A program made the translations under genes and the position numbers. This document shows positions 22,430 to 33,699 of a stretch of DNA of 64,000 bases, one piece after another; the first letter of the stretch is position 1, and each line of letters opens with the position of its first letter. This DNA is from Centrapalus pauciflorus (Eukaryota; Streptophyta; Magnoliopsida; Asterales; Asteraceae). The stretch lies in NCBI GenBank assembly GCA_020465985.1, contig JAANYP010001197.1, positions 450,289 to 514,288 on the forward strand. The letters run 5' to 3'. The notes beneath the pieces were generated by a model. That model was not told the DNA's origin and did no database searches. It saw only the letters and a program-made list of their open reading frames with translations.

Positions 22430-23171
22430 GGGGCTAATCGATGAGGAGCCTTTACTATTGGAGTAGCTCCAGGAATGAGATCAATGCGGAATTCCACTTG
22501 ACGATCAGGTGGCAATCCTGAGATATCTTCTGGAAAGACATCTGGAAACTCAGAAACAACGGGAACGGCGGATGGAGATTGAATTTCAGCCTTAGCATCG
22601 ACAGCGTAGGCTAAATATGCAGGACAACCCTTTGCAACATGCTTTCGGGCTTTGCAATTGAAATGAGGCATAAGTCGCCTTTGTGTCTGTCACCATAGAT
22701 ACAAATGTATCGGCCCTCGGGAGTGGTAATCTTGATCATTCTCTTTTTGCATACAATCTGGGCCTCGTTATGAACCAACCAATCCATACCTACTATAACA
22801 TCAAACTCCCCGAACTCCATAGGGATCAGATCTATATTGAATACTACATCTTCTACCAGCAATGTGCAATTCCTATATACTTTGTCTGCTTTAACTAACG
22901 TGTTACTAGCAGTCTCTATGTCAAGTACAAATTGCAGTTTGGAAGTAGGCATATTGAATTGACGAGCAAATGTTGTGGAGACAAATGAACGGTTGGCTCC
23001 AGAATCAAACAATATACGTGCAGGAATTGAGTTTACAAAGAACGTACCAGTGACCACCTCCGGGTCATCCTTTGCTTCTTCAGCTGTGATTTGGAATGCC
23101 CTTGTTGGAGCCCTTTGAGATTGATCCCTGCGAGCAGTGGAAGCTGCAGAAGATCTAGTTGTTGATTGTTA
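22430..23171 (-). pseudogene. element B protease and linker to RT
   Basis: 22611-23057 encodes a retropepsin with the active-site block ILFDSGANRSFVS and the later FDVIVGMDWL motif. It matures Gag-Pol. A frame change near 22660 leads to the linker (AKGCPAYLAYAVDAK, VPVVSEFPDVFPED, LPPDRQVEFRIDLIPGA), and another near 22430 leads to RT. Both look like single-base indels. Confidence 0.9.
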
Positions 23172-24273
23172 AACACTCTGATCTCGTGGGGGTTTCGGGC
23201 AGTCCTTTGCAAAATGGCCAAGTCTATGGCAGTTGTAGCATGCATCATCTTTTCAAGGACAATGCTCCAAGTGATGGCCTTTCTGCCCACAACAGAAGCA
23301 ATACATGTCTTGAGTCTTGCACTCCCCGGAGTGCGCCTTTCTGCATCGCCTGCAGTCCCTCATTTCAGAACTGGTCGAAACCTTCTTGGGTGATGAAGAT
23401 TGTTGATGGGATTGAGCAGAGAATCGAGATGATCCAGACTCCCGCTGCTTTTTTGGCGGCGACGGTTGAGTCGGTGTTGCAGCGGTAACCGGTGACATAT
23501 CCGGACAATAAGACGATCTGCTCAACATTTCGAGCAGCCTCCAGTAAACCAGCAAACGTTGTATACCGAACCCCACTCATGGTTCGGCAAATTTCATAGT
23601 CTAGACCGGCCTCAAACCGGGCTATCTTTCTCTCTTCTGTATCAACTTGATGGGGTGCGAACAAGCTTAGTCGGGTGAACTCAACGGCATATTGTGTAAC
23701 CGTCTTTGTTCCCTGGGTTAGATTCAGAAACTTCGCCTCTAGACGGCGCTTCTCATCAGTAGGACAGTATTGCTGGGAGAATACTTCCTTAAATTCATTC
23801 CAGGACATGTGTGACACTACCTCCATCGTCAACACATGTGTCATTGCATCCCACCACATAACTGCGTCCCTTGCAAACATTGCGGTTGAAAACCGGACCA
23901 TGTATTTTTCAGCGCAGTCGCTGATTCTGAAAGTTCCTTCGGTGGTGGTGATCCATTCCAATGCTGTGACAGCATCTCCAGTTCCATCAAAAGTAACAGC
24001 CCCGTTACTTTTAAAGTCCTTAAACCTACACCCTCTGGTCTTGTTAGAAGACCCAGTGTCTCCTTGTCTTTCTTCTTGATTATCCTGCTGTTGCTCCTTA
24101 TTCTTTCGTTTATCAGCCTTACGTTTCGCTTCGGCCTCATCTCTAGCCCTTAATTGGTCGGCAAATGACTGAGCCTGCTCAGCCATGCTTTTGGATTGTA
24201 GTTCATTATTCTGTTCCATAAGAGCTTGCATCATCTGGAAGATCTGTTGAAGAGTCATATCGTCTCCTGACAT
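23172..24273 (-). pseudogene. element B gag
   Basis: The start ATG (24271-24273) begins MSGDDMTLQQIFQMMQAL. The capsid domain spans about residues 95-245 (PVTALEW-like DAVTALEWITT, AVMWWDAMTHV, WNEFKEVFSQQYCP, KFLNLTQGTKTVTQYAVEF, RFEAGLDYEIC). A frameshift near 23515 moves the reading to a Pro/Ser-rich stretch and zinc-finger cysteines (CRRCRKAHSGEC, CFCCGQKGHHLEHC). A third knuckle, CYNCHRLGHFAKDC, follows a stop at 23253-23255, and another stop lies at 23169-23171. Gag packages the element RNA. Confidence 0.9.
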
Positions 24274-24463
24274 GTTCTGAAATATAACAATTTATATTTA
24301 GAACTTTCATTTGTAAGTCCTAAGTGTTTACAGTTACCCTTTATTTGTCCCCATGTGCATGTCAATCCTATCTTAGTCTGGATCATTACCTAGGAGTCCA
24401 TTGTAATATCATAACCTAAGTTTGAGTCCAAGTCCTCGCGGATACTTGAAACCTCAAACTAAT

Positions 24464-24475
24464 GCTCTGATACCA
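24464..24475 (-). other. element B primer binding site (tRNA-iMet)
   Basis: GCTCTGATACCA on the plus strand is the exact TGGTATCAGAGC site on the minus strand, five bases after the 5' LTR. Confidence 0.95.
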
Positions 24476-24480
24476 AACTC

Positions 24481-26325
24481 TGTGACGACCACATATTTTG
24501 ATAGTATAATTGAAATCACCAGGATCAACAAACAACCCAATGAATAACATGATTATTAAAATTGAATACTTAAATCAGATTTAAGCAGTTCCACACTAAA
24601 GCAATAAAAGTATATGTCTACAGTGGTTAAGTCTAACTATTCCAACATCATAATTGTTTTAAAGGTCATAAATCCCAGCCCCAAAGCTATATCATCCATG
24701 TACCAAAGTAGCTTCTAGGACACCGAGATGTGAAATGATTTGCTTAAGTGGAAGGTCCAGCTACACCTTTGACTTTGCCTGAAAACATTGGGAGTCAACA
24801 GTAAGCTAATGCTTAGTGAGATAACAGATTATGCAAACAACAAATATTTCTTTACAAGCATTACGTAACCATGGGCAGTGTAAGCCCCAATGTATGTGTA
24901 AACAGGCAGTGTAAGCCTCGTAGTATGTGAAAACCATGCAGTGCAAGCATGGGGTTGGCAGTTCAAATGCTGATCGGGGATGTGCCGAACCTGACCAGGA
25001 TAACGAGTGGGATGATCAATCTCCGACAGTGGCCTGCTGTCAGCCCCAGTCCAGGTCGCATCAGATTGTGAAGTAATGATCATGCAGTGCAAGCATGATG
25101 TAAATAAATGCACTTTCAAATGAACGCAGGCTACATGTGTGTTACATGTCAAGTACGAGTGTGCATCATAACAACAAATTAATCATGAGTGCCAATTGAT
25201 GTGATGAACAATGTGAACATGCCATTGAATTGTAAAAGTGTGAATGCAAAGACAATAAAATGTTAGAATGATAATCTATTACTCACAGTGATTGGTACAG
25301 TGTATCGTGTCTCTGAATCAATCTGTGTTTTGATAGCACCACGATGATCTGTCAAGTAAATGTAATAGTGATTTAATGTCAGTAATTGCTTAAAACTTAA
25401 ATTCTACAAATTAAGTAAAATTGGAACTGAGTTCGGACCACATCCGAATTCGGATGGTCCGAAGTCCGGACGGTCTCTTTGGTCCGAATTGTGGGTAGGT
25501 CCGAAATGGGCAGGGTCCGAATTGGATGAACAGGGCCCGAATTCGGATGGTCCGAATTCGATCCATTTAGATCCGAGTTCATACTTGGATAAATTCCAAT
25601 ATTTTCCAGAAATTACTTTTGGACCATTTTTGCATGTTTTTGAGTCTAATATTGTAAATATGAACTTAAATACACCATTTCAATTTATACATAACATTTA
25701 TGTACCAAAATAACCCATTTGTGTTACTTTTTCATCATGTCTTCGATGAACACACACACACACTAAAAACACACACTAACTTCAAAATCATACTTAGACC
25801 TTGAATCTGATTCTGAAACTTGGTACACTACATTATCAACCCTCGATTTTAACATTGCAACAACAATATGTAACATGCATCAACATTTCGAATCAAAAAC
25901 CTTTGATTCGGTTTTCACAAGAACCGAACCAAAAATCACCAAAATTGCAAGTTTTGAGTGAATCTTACCTCAAATCGTTTGTTGTGTTGCTTATAGTTCC
26001 TTCCAAGTCATTTGTTTTCAGATTTCTAGCACTTGAATCCAACAATTTCGGATTTTTGATGATGAAATTTGGGGGTTTTAGAGAGAGAGAAAGTGTGTGA
26101 GAGATCGAGAGAGTAGGAGAGAGAGTGAGATTCTTGAAAATGAAAGAATTCCTTTCTTTTATTTTCTATTTTAACCTATTTGCACATCATACCCTCAACT
26201 TCGTATTTTCTTATTTAACTGATATTATGATCAAAATTAACTTAAATTGATATAATATTTCATTAATACAACCATTAAGTCCTTAAAATTGTAAATTACA
26301 AATAATTGAAAAGTAGGGATGTTAC
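24481..26325 (-). repeat. element B 5' LTR
   Basis: 1845 bp, TGTAACATCCC to GTCGTCACA on the minus strand. It contains the TTCGGACCA array (25430-25580) and GA-rich tracts (26080-26125). The outer flank is TCACC (26326-26330). Confidence 0.93.
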
Positions 26326-26477
26326 ATCACCCTTTAAAGAATTAAAAATATTACTAATATCAATCTTTTTTTCACTAATTCCAAACTTAACTCTTTCAAA
26401 TCAAGACCATTAGATTAATTTAATCAATGGACGATATTTGTTTCACACTTCTACACTAAATATAGGTTCTACAATGA

Positions 26478-26481
<4 letters not shown>
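26326..26481. other. AT-rich flank, ends in a shared pre-(TA)n motif
   Basis: No gene. The last 45 bp (TTCTACACTAAATATAGG, TTCTACAATGATCTCA) resemble 12725-12769 and 45845-45889, each directly before a (TA)n tract. Confidence 0.6.

Positions 26482-26534
<53 letters not shown>
26482..26534. repeat. (TA)n microsatellite
   Basis: About 26 TA units bounding the next element on its left. Confidence 0.95.
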
Positions 26535-26538
<4 letters not shown>

Positions 26539-26973
26539 CGAGATCCATGAAAAACTACATTAGACTGGAAAACTGGAAAACCATATCAAATGCACATGTT
26601 CATTATGATAAAATGTTAAATTTCATGTAAAACTATAATATACATATGTTCAAAATTGCATTATGGTTAATTAATTCATATTATCTACATGTTCGTTGAG
26701 ACAAAATGTTTAATTTCATGCAAAAATGCGTAATATACACATGTTCAAGCATATTGCACATTTGAACATGTGCATACTGTTATTTTGCATTAAATGGAAC
26801 ATTTTATCCTAATGAACATGTAAATTATGTGAACTAGTCAATAATAATGCACATTTGAACATATGTATATTGTAGTTGTGCACTAAATTTAACATTTTAC
26901 TGTAATGAACATGTGCATTTAATATGGTTTTCCAGTTTTCCAGTCAAAGGTAGTTTTCTATAGATCTTGAACC

Positions 26974-26974
<1 letters not shown>
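26535..26974. mobile_element. microsatellite-bounded TIR element, 440 bp
   Basis: Inverted ends of about 95 bp: the left end reads CTGGAAAACTGGAAAACCAT, CAAATGCACATGTTCATTA and ATAAAATGTTAAATTTCATG, and the right end is its reverse complement with few changes. (TA)n is on the left and (CA)n on the right, with no ordinary target duplication. No coding capacity. A relative is at 53701-54137. Confidence 0.85.

Positions 26975-26975
<1 letters not shown>

Positions 26976-27018
<43 letters not shown>
26976..27018. repeat. (CA)n microsatellite
   Basis: About 21 CA units bounding the preceding element on its right. Confidence 0.95.
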
Positions 27019-27020
<2 letters not shown>

Positions 27021-27915
27021 TTTATGCTCATTTGGACATCTATATATAGTCTATAATTTGCCATCATATTTAAGCACCAAATATGTATCTAATATTTCAA
27101 CAAAAACTCATTTAGCACATACTATCTATTATCTAGCTAATTACCCAACTTTATGAAATATAACATATATGCATATCTAGACAACCAACTTCATTAATCC
27201 AGTTTATTTACTAGGATTTAATCATGGAAATTTAACTAAAATAGCATCTAAACATAAATCTCATCATACATTTCTCAAGATTAGCATCAAATCTATGCAA
27301 TTTATCATACTTTGACTTTAAAAAATCAAAATCACCATGAAAACTCCATGGATGACCATGAAGCTCCATACTCTCTATTTACCCAAAAAGTATGAAATAA
27401 CTTGCATTTTGACAAGAAAAACACTAACCTTGATGATTGAAAGCTAAAAAATGGTAGAAATCTTGCTTTTTTCTCCACCCACTTCTTTATCCAAAAACCT
27501 CCCAAAGAGATGATTTTTAGCATAGATCTTTACTATGGATGGTCGTAAGAGTCTTTTTAAGCTGAGATTTGCAATTTTTGGCATAAAAATGGAACCTCAA
27601 GGGGGTAGCCGCACACCTGCCGTAGGGTTAAGGGGTTTCTAGGTTTTGTGAAAGTTAAGAAGAAGGCCAATACTGCCTTTTAACCTTGACGGGGCGTAGC
27701 TCTGCACCCCACTGCGCCCAACTCTGAAAATTTTTGATTTTTTTTACTCTTTTTTTGGTGCGTAGGGCAACGTATCCCTTTGGTTTGTGGTGAGAAATTT
27801 GGTCTAAAATTTTTTGTGGAGGCTAAATTAATTGATTAAAACATTTTTAGAATCTACCCTCCCCAACTTAGACCCTTGTGACGTCCTCGTCACACATATA
27901 TGCTAAAAACACTAA
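27019..27915 (-). other. probable 3' non-coding part of element C
   Basis: 27840-27905 (minus strand) matches the 3' untranslated region of element A at 9540-9600, including GACGAGGACGTCAC and TCTAAGTTGGG. 27330-27830 is non-coding with CpG-containing tracts (GGCGTAGCTCTGCACCCC) like those in related LTRs. No LTR of the element C family is found here, so the element's 3' end is missing or diverged. Confidence 0.55.
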
Positions 27916-28267
27916 GAGTGCGTTTGGTACAGAGAATGGAATTGCAGAGAAATGATAACAGAGATTCGAATTGCTGAGAAATGGAATTGGTCTGGAGAAA
28001 GAGAATTCATTCACCTGTTTGGTAGAACAGAGAATTCAGTAAAGAATTGTAACAGAGTATCAATTCTCTTGTTTGGTACAACAGAGAATTCTTCAGAGAG
28101 TTCTATAAATAAACATTTTATTATTTGCAATCATAATTATTTTGTAAACTTTTTTAATTCAAACATAATTTACCATGTATTAATAATTTTTTATAATTAA
28201 ACATTTTATTGATAAAACAAAAGAATTAACAACATAATTTACCCGAAAATATTAAATAAAGTACTAC

Positions 28268-28378
28268 TTCATTCAAGCCAAAACAAAGTACTACCAATTC
28301 ATTCAAACCAAAACAAAGTACTACCAATTCATTCAAACCAAAACAAAATACTACCAATTCATTCAAACCAAAACAAAC
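28268..28378. repeat. 30-bp tandem repeat in PIF element
   Basis: About four units of AAAGTACTACCAATTCATTC with flanking AAACCAAAAC, nearly identical. Confidence 0.9.
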
Positions 28379-28452
28379 ATTCAATTTGTTAAACAAAGAA
28401 ACATAAATAGTAAACTAGTATCTCGTGGAACCATAATTCTAGAAACACATTT

Positions 28453-29400
28453 TTAAAAATCAAACGACTCAATCATGCCATTCTTCTCTTCCTGTGTCAA
28501 CTCAAGAAATGATTCTCCCAAAACCACATCTTTACCAATCATACGAGCTGCTTTAAACCGTTTGCTCATACTAATTCCTGGTAAAGCTCTCATCTCCGCG
28601 TTAACATTCTTATAAATTTCACGAGCCTCCAAGGATTATTTGTCTAGCTTTTCACCCAAAACTTCTCTGAATTTAACGAACACCTCCTTCATCTCTTTGC
28701 ATGTATCCTGATAAATTTCATCTGCATCAGTGTTTGTGCTTCTTTTACGTTTGCTTGTGACACTGCTTGTTGGTCCTTCAGATCGACGTGCCTTTGGAAC
28801 AGCCTCTTCGTATAAATCAAAGTCATCAATCGGGGAACTTCTTTGCGTCTTTGGGATGACATCCTCTTCTCCAAGATCAATTGCATGAATACCCGTAGCT
28901 CTATCTTTACCAAAGATTATACACAACTTTTCATAAAATGGAAATCGTTTCCCTCGAAAATTCGCAGCACCTTTGGGAGACTACAAAACAATTAATAATA
29001 GTTTAGCATAAACTTTTTTAGTAAGAATATATTTATTTTAAGAATATACCTTGACATATTCATCCCAAACATTGTCCTCGGCAACAACACAACGTTTTTC
29101 CTCATTCCAACCAAAGCCATTAGTATGCACCATATCATATACAACGTTGAAATGTGTCTTCCATGCCTTCATCCTAGACTTGATATGGGGTTCAGCTTTG
29201 AGGCCTGAGTTTGGAAGACTTATATCGAGCAATTGTTCCACGCCATTTAGATATGTCGGTTTAAATCCGTTATCAGCATTATACTTTCCCGATGCATGTA
29301 ATTCCAACATTGCATCAATCAATTTTTCATCTTCTTCGTTTGTCCAAGTATGTTTGTTTCGTCCTTTCACTACATTTGAATCAGCCATGCCTACATACAT
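28453..29400 (-). pseudogene. PIF Myb/SANT-like DNA-binding protein
   Basis: Exon 1 (29050-29400) encodes KHTWTNEEDEKLIDAMLELH, LKAEPHIKSRMKAWKTHF and EDNVWDEYVK, the Myb/SANT-like domain that helps PIF-type transposases bind their ends. A 69-nt GT-AG intron (28981-29049; GTATATTC to TTTTGTAG) falls in phase. Exon 2 then gives SPKGAANFRGKRFPFYEKL, an acidic, basic-patched middle (VTSKRKRSTNTD) and a C-terminal helix region, ending at 28453-28455. A TAA at 28636-28638 truncates the last 60 or so residues. Several Met codons are possible; the first (29400) may be too early and MADSNV (29388) is the likelier start. Confidence 0.85.
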
Positions 29401-29404
29401 AAAC

Positions 29405-29595
29405 GAATAGTACTAAATACATGGTTCTAGATGCACCAAAAACATAGTTCAACAAAATACATATTTCATCATAAGACATGGTTCAACAAAATACATAGTT
29501 CAACAATAAGACATGGTTCAACAAAATACATAGTTCAACATAAGAAATGGTTCAACAAAATACATAGTTCAACATAAGACATCGTCAACAAAATA
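29405..29595. repeat. degenerate tandem repeat (ACATGGTTCAACAAAATACA)
   Basis: Units of about 40 bp built from ACATAGTTCAACA and AGACATGGTTCAACAAAAT, lying between the two PIF genes. Confidence 0.8.
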
Positions 29596-29599
29596 CATA

Positions 29600-30956
29600 C
29601 TAATTAATGGTACGCCTAGCATTCCAATTACTAAACATTTCATTTGCAAGTATGTCTCTACGATCAGTCCATTCGTGTGAAGGCTCTATCATACAAATAA
29701 CATTGTCATGATCGTTTCCAGGTTGTGTGTGATCAGTTGGAACTTCGCTATCAATAGGGTCTTCACTCATTGTTGTTCGTATGAAATTGTGTAACAAACA
29801 ACAAGCAATGATGATACGTGGCATTGACTCTATGGGATGATATGAGTTATCACGTATAATAGCTCATCTAGCTTTAATTAATCCGAAACATCTTTCTATA
29901 ACATTCCTTGCCGACGAATGTTTCATATTAAATAACTCCTTCGCATTTGTAGGCGGACGAGACCAATCATTAAGATGATAACGTTGACCTCTATAAGGAG
30001 TTAAAAATCCATCACCATGTATAGCCGGCATCACAAAGCTAGTATGTTCCTATAATAACCCATAAAGTATTTGTTAATTTAAATATTTGATTATACGTAT
30101 ATTATTTGAAGACTATATATCACATACCCTGACTTATTTTAAGACCATTAGGTCTACTGATTGCGTCTCGTAGAACTCTACTATCAGCTACAGAACCCTC
30201 CCATCCCGCTAATACATATGTAAATAAAAGGTCTCTCGTACATACTCCAAGGACATTAGTACAAATTTCCCCCTTTCTTGTTCGATAAGGTTTCCGATCA
30301 ATAGCAGGGACTTTAACTTTCACATATGTCCCATCTAATGCTCCTAAACAACCCTTCATAAAAAAAAATATTATTTAAGTACTTAATAGTGATCATAAAA
30401 TATTGGATCATTAATTAATATTAAGTTGACTAACCTTAAACCATTGTCATCGCTCGTCGGTTTCATTTTCTGGCACCGGAACTGGCGTCTTGTAAAATTC
30501 TTTGTGTAATCGACATACTGCGTCTAAGACTAACTTAAAATACCGACTTATGGTTTCTCCAGACTGATTAAATCTATTGACTAGATACCTATTCTTTGCA
30601 TTATGAACAAGGGTATATAAAAACATAGCAACTTGTTCATCGACTGACATGTTTTTACTATCCTTTAAACCCCCTCTACTTTCTAGGATATCAAAAAGTG
30701 TTGTAAATGCGTGTATATTCATTCTTATGTTAACTACACTTGTAACATCATTTTCATAAACCATCCTCATCATGTTTTCACGCCTATTATGATAACTCAT
30801 TAAATATTTTCTACGTAACATTCTTGATTCAATCGAACGACGCCGATGATAAACACACATCATCCACCAACGTATCATAACATACATGGCATAAAATAAA
30901 CTTATGGCAATTAATTGTCTACTCAACATTCGCTGTCTCAATGATGATCTTGCCAT
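29600..30956 (-). pseudogene. PIF/Harbinger DDE transposase
   Basis: Exon 1 (30435-30956) holds the N-terminal helix-rich region (FTTLFDILESRGGLKDSKNM, VDEQVAMFLYTLVHNAKNRY, NQSGETISRYF). An 81-nt intron (30354-30434, GTTAGTC to ATGAAG) precedes exon 2 with GALDGTYVKV (first D) and GWEGSVADSRVLRDAI (second D). A 78-nt intron (30050-30127, GTATGTG to TTATAG) precedes exon 3 with TPYRGQRYHLNDW, RNVIERCFGLIKAR (E) and IIACCLLHNFIR. The triad survives but stops at 30447-30449, just after the second splice junction and at 29864-29866, plus a small frameshift near 30025, disable it. It would cut and paste the element. Confidence 0.9.
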
Positions 30957-30960
30957 CTAC

Positions 30961-31385
30961 ATAACAATTTCATGATACGCCAAACTTTGATGAACCTAAA
31001 CTAAAAATAAACAAGTTCATAAACAAGTGTACTCAATAACAATTTCATAATACGTCAAACTTTGATGAACCTTAGACTAAAAATAAACAAGTTCATAAAC
31101 AAGTGTACTCAATAACAATTTCATAATACGTCAAACTTTGATGAACCTAAACTAAAAATAAACAAGATCATAAACAAGTGTACTCAATAACAATTTCATA
31201 ATACATCAAACTTTGATGAGCCTTATACTAAAAATAAACAAGTTCATAAACAAGTGTACTCAATAACAATTTCATAATACGTCAAACTTTGATGAACCTA
31301 AACAAAAAATAAACAAGTTCATAAACAAGTGTACTCAATAATAATTTCATAATACGTCAAACTTTGATGAACCTAAACAAAAATA
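30961..31385. repeat. 75-bp tandem repeat in PIF 5' region
   Basis: Between five and six near-identical units containing CAAACTTTGATGAACCT and AAGTTCATAAACAAGTGTAC lie just upstream of the transposase start. Confidence 0.95.
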
Positions 31386-32199
31386 AATAAAAATAAACAA
31401 GTTCATCCACTTTTGAAACCACAATGCATGACCAACATTATCCACTAAAAATAAACAAGTTCATATATAATTATAAACAAGTTCATCCACTTTTTTTTAT
31501 TATCAAAAATCATGTTTATTTGAAATTGAAGCACACAAAATCTGAGATTTAACCTCAAAACAAATCTAATCAAGTTATACACACAAAGTTCACACAAACA
31601 AATCTGAGATTTAACCTCAAAACAAAGGAAGAGAAAGAAAGAAATCATATTACCTTGGTTGGATCTGGTAGAGGGCGACGGAAGGCTGTAGGGGTCGGCG
31701 GCGGAAGGCTGTAGAGAGCGGTGGCGGCGGGCTGTAGAGGGCGGCGACAAGATGCTGTAGAGGGCGGAGACGAGAGAGAGCCTGCAAGAGAGCGAGGGAT
31801 GGGAGGATATCACAAAGTGTGTCGCCGCTGCTAGAGGGAGGTTGCCGGAGAAGGAAGAGGAGGAAAGGGGAGGTCGCCGGAGGAAGAGGAAGAAGAGGAG
31901 GGAAGGCTGGCTAAGGTTTCTAGAGAGAATCATCAGAGTTTTTTTTGCTAATGAGGGAACGGAATGGGTTTGGGGGGAAGGGGGGTTGGGCGCAGGGGGA
32001 AAGAATTTTTAGAAGCCTCCGCTTTTTTTTAAAGAATTGGCAATTCCTTTTCTCTCCATTTCCCACCATATTGAAGAGAATTAAAAGTAGAGAAAGAGAA
32101 ATGTTTTATTTCTCATTTCACATTTCTCAGAGCTAAACAAACAAGGGAAATGGTTTCATTTCCATTTCTCTAGCCCCATTTTCCTGTACCTAACATGCC
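31386..32199 (-). other. PIF 5' flank, no confident gene
   Basis: Includes a GC-rich, Ser/Pro/Leu-coding stretch (31650-31930, GGCGGCGG and GAGAGGGCG-like repeats) and the subterminal region up to the right inverted end. Possibly a promoter or untranslated leader of the PIF genes. An open frame of 162 codons at 31445-31933 is compositionally biased and unrecognised. Confidence 0.5.
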
Positions 32200-32420
32200 C
32201 TAAGAATAAGAGAGATTTATCAGTACACATCCCTTGCTCAAAAATAAACTCAAATAACTAAAATAAACTCAAACTTTTAATTATAAAATTCACACCACAC
32301 TTAAAATAAACAGGAAAATAAACAAAGGAAATAAAGTACAGATTACAACCACATCAGAAATTAAAACCAAACAATAAACTTAATGTTGCACACTTAAACC
32401 AAACATATTTTGCAAAAACT

Positions 32421-33699
32421 TTAAAATTCCTTCGGAGGAACCACAACTTCTTCGAGCTCTGCTACTGTCAACTGTACATTTGTCAGCCAGTCTGAATGCA
32501 CTTCGAACATTTGATCAGTCTTCTTTTGGCATGCTTGGAGTGTCTCAATGTCTTTGAGAAAGGCTTTGTTCGTGTTAACCAGGCTAGTCATGACATCTTT
32601 CAGAACATCAATTTGAGTCCTTAACAAATCCACAGTCAAGACTCTCTTCCATGGTCTATCGTCGTCCTCGTCTATCTCCATCCTAGCTTTTCCTTTGTTG
32701 TTTTGTCTCTCCTCCGGGTACTCAGGGGCAACAAATGGGATCAGGGTTACTTTAGAGGTTTTGGGACAGCGGATTTGATAACCTAAATGGGTTCTCTCAA
32801 ACACTAACCCCAACATTGTAAGCTTTGTGAACCATATCTCATTGGGGTTGAGATATTTAATCGGTAACTGTTCCGACATTGCCTTCTCTATAATGAATAA
32901 TTTGGTCAACATCCTACAGTGCCGATAATTTGTTCCCTGACCCATGATATACATTCCTATAAATTTGATGTACCATAGGGATATAGTCGGGTATCCCGTC
33001 ATAAGTGCATGGACTAAAAGGATTTCCTGGGGTCTAACGGTAGTCGTATCCTGATGTTATGGAAGGAGGTTAAAAATAACGAACTTCCATAAGACTTTGG
33101 CTAATGGGCACAAGTCTCCCCTATAGAAATTAACATAGGTCTATGCATCTTCTATGGACATCCCAAAAACCGTGCCTATCATTCCCACCCATTGTTTAGC
33201 CCAATGTTAATCTTACGCGTCCTACTCCCCTGAATATCAAGAGATGACCAGAACTCTCTATGACGCGACAAATATCATTATCTATCATAAACTCCTCACA
33301 AAGATTTTTTCTAGAAACTATCACTCTTCTATTTCCCACCATGCTCGTTAACTCGAAATCAGACTCTTCATACCCGTCTGCTCTTCGCAAAGTGGCGAAC
33401 CACTGCTGGATCAAACTAGTATGGATATACGACAATTCCCATTGTATTGCTTTTGCCCACCCCGGTCTCTCAAAACACTCTAAAATCTCAAACCCCTCGA
33501 AATCAGTTTCTTTCAGGGTTCACTCAATGTGGAAGCGGGGTGGTTTGCCACTGTTAGTATTTGTGGGAATTACTGGGAATTCCGCATTGAGTGGTGCCTC
33601 AAAGCGGACATTTTCAGGGTTATGGATTCTCATCCTAGGGGTTTGGGTAAAACAGGTGTTTGCACTACGACTGCTGCTAGCATTGTATTGGCTCGACAT
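32421..33699 (-). pseudogene. element C extra ORF after integrase (Athila-type)
   Basis: A frame from ATG 33699 (MSSQYNASSSRSA) runs through a TGA at 33520-33522 into LSYIHTSLIQQWFATLRRA, FELTSMVGNRRVIVSRKNLC and stops at 33196-33198. After frame changes, 32421-33002 continues with EQLPIKYLNPNEIWFTKLTM, PFVAPEYPEERQN, a nuclear-signal-like GKARMEIDEDDDRPWKR and a helical tail. The position corresponds to the env-like slot of Athila elements. No signal peptide or membrane segment is apparent. It resembles plant transposon ORF proteins of unknown function, and its role is not known. Element A lacks it. Confidence 0.6.

Larger units (their letters stand above)
17990..26325 (-). mobile_element. 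element B: Ty3/gypsy chromovirus (Tekay/Del type)
   Basis: Minus-strand element with a 5' LTR (24481-26325), a tRNA-iMet primer site, gag, protease, RT, RNase H, integrase with a C-terminal chromodomain, and a 3' LTR (17990-19607) missing its last 280 bp or so. The chromodomain and gene order place it in the Tekay/Del branch. Every coding domain is broken by stops or frameshifts, yet the two LTRs are almost identical. No target duplication can be checked because the 3' end is lost. Confidence 0.93.
27916..32200 (-). mobile_element. PIF/Harbinger DNA transposon
   Basis: Inverted ends GAGTGCGTTTGGTACAGAGA (left) and, reverse-complemented, GGGCATGTTAGGTACAGGAA (right) are flanked by TAA on both sides (27913-27915, 32201-32203). 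This is the 3-bp TWA duplication of the superfamily. It carries both usual genes, a Myb/SANT-like protein and a DDE transposase, on the minus strand. Both have plausible introns and both are broken. It is nested in the 3' part of element C. Confidence 0.95.

Noticed and set aside
23675..24079. 134-codon plus-strand frame
   Set aside because: Antisense shadow of element B gag. 21392-21652 and 23159-23488 are similar shadows.
28268..28378. Regular 30-bp direct repeats considered as CRISPR
   Set aside because: Units are contiguous without unique spacers and lie in a plant PIF transposon.
29051..29410. 119-codon plus-strand frame
   Set aside because: Antisense shadow of the PIF Myb-like exon.
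31445..31933. 162-codon minus-strand frame
   Set aside because: Ser/Pro/Leu bias in a GC-rich leader of the PIF element, with no recognisable domain.
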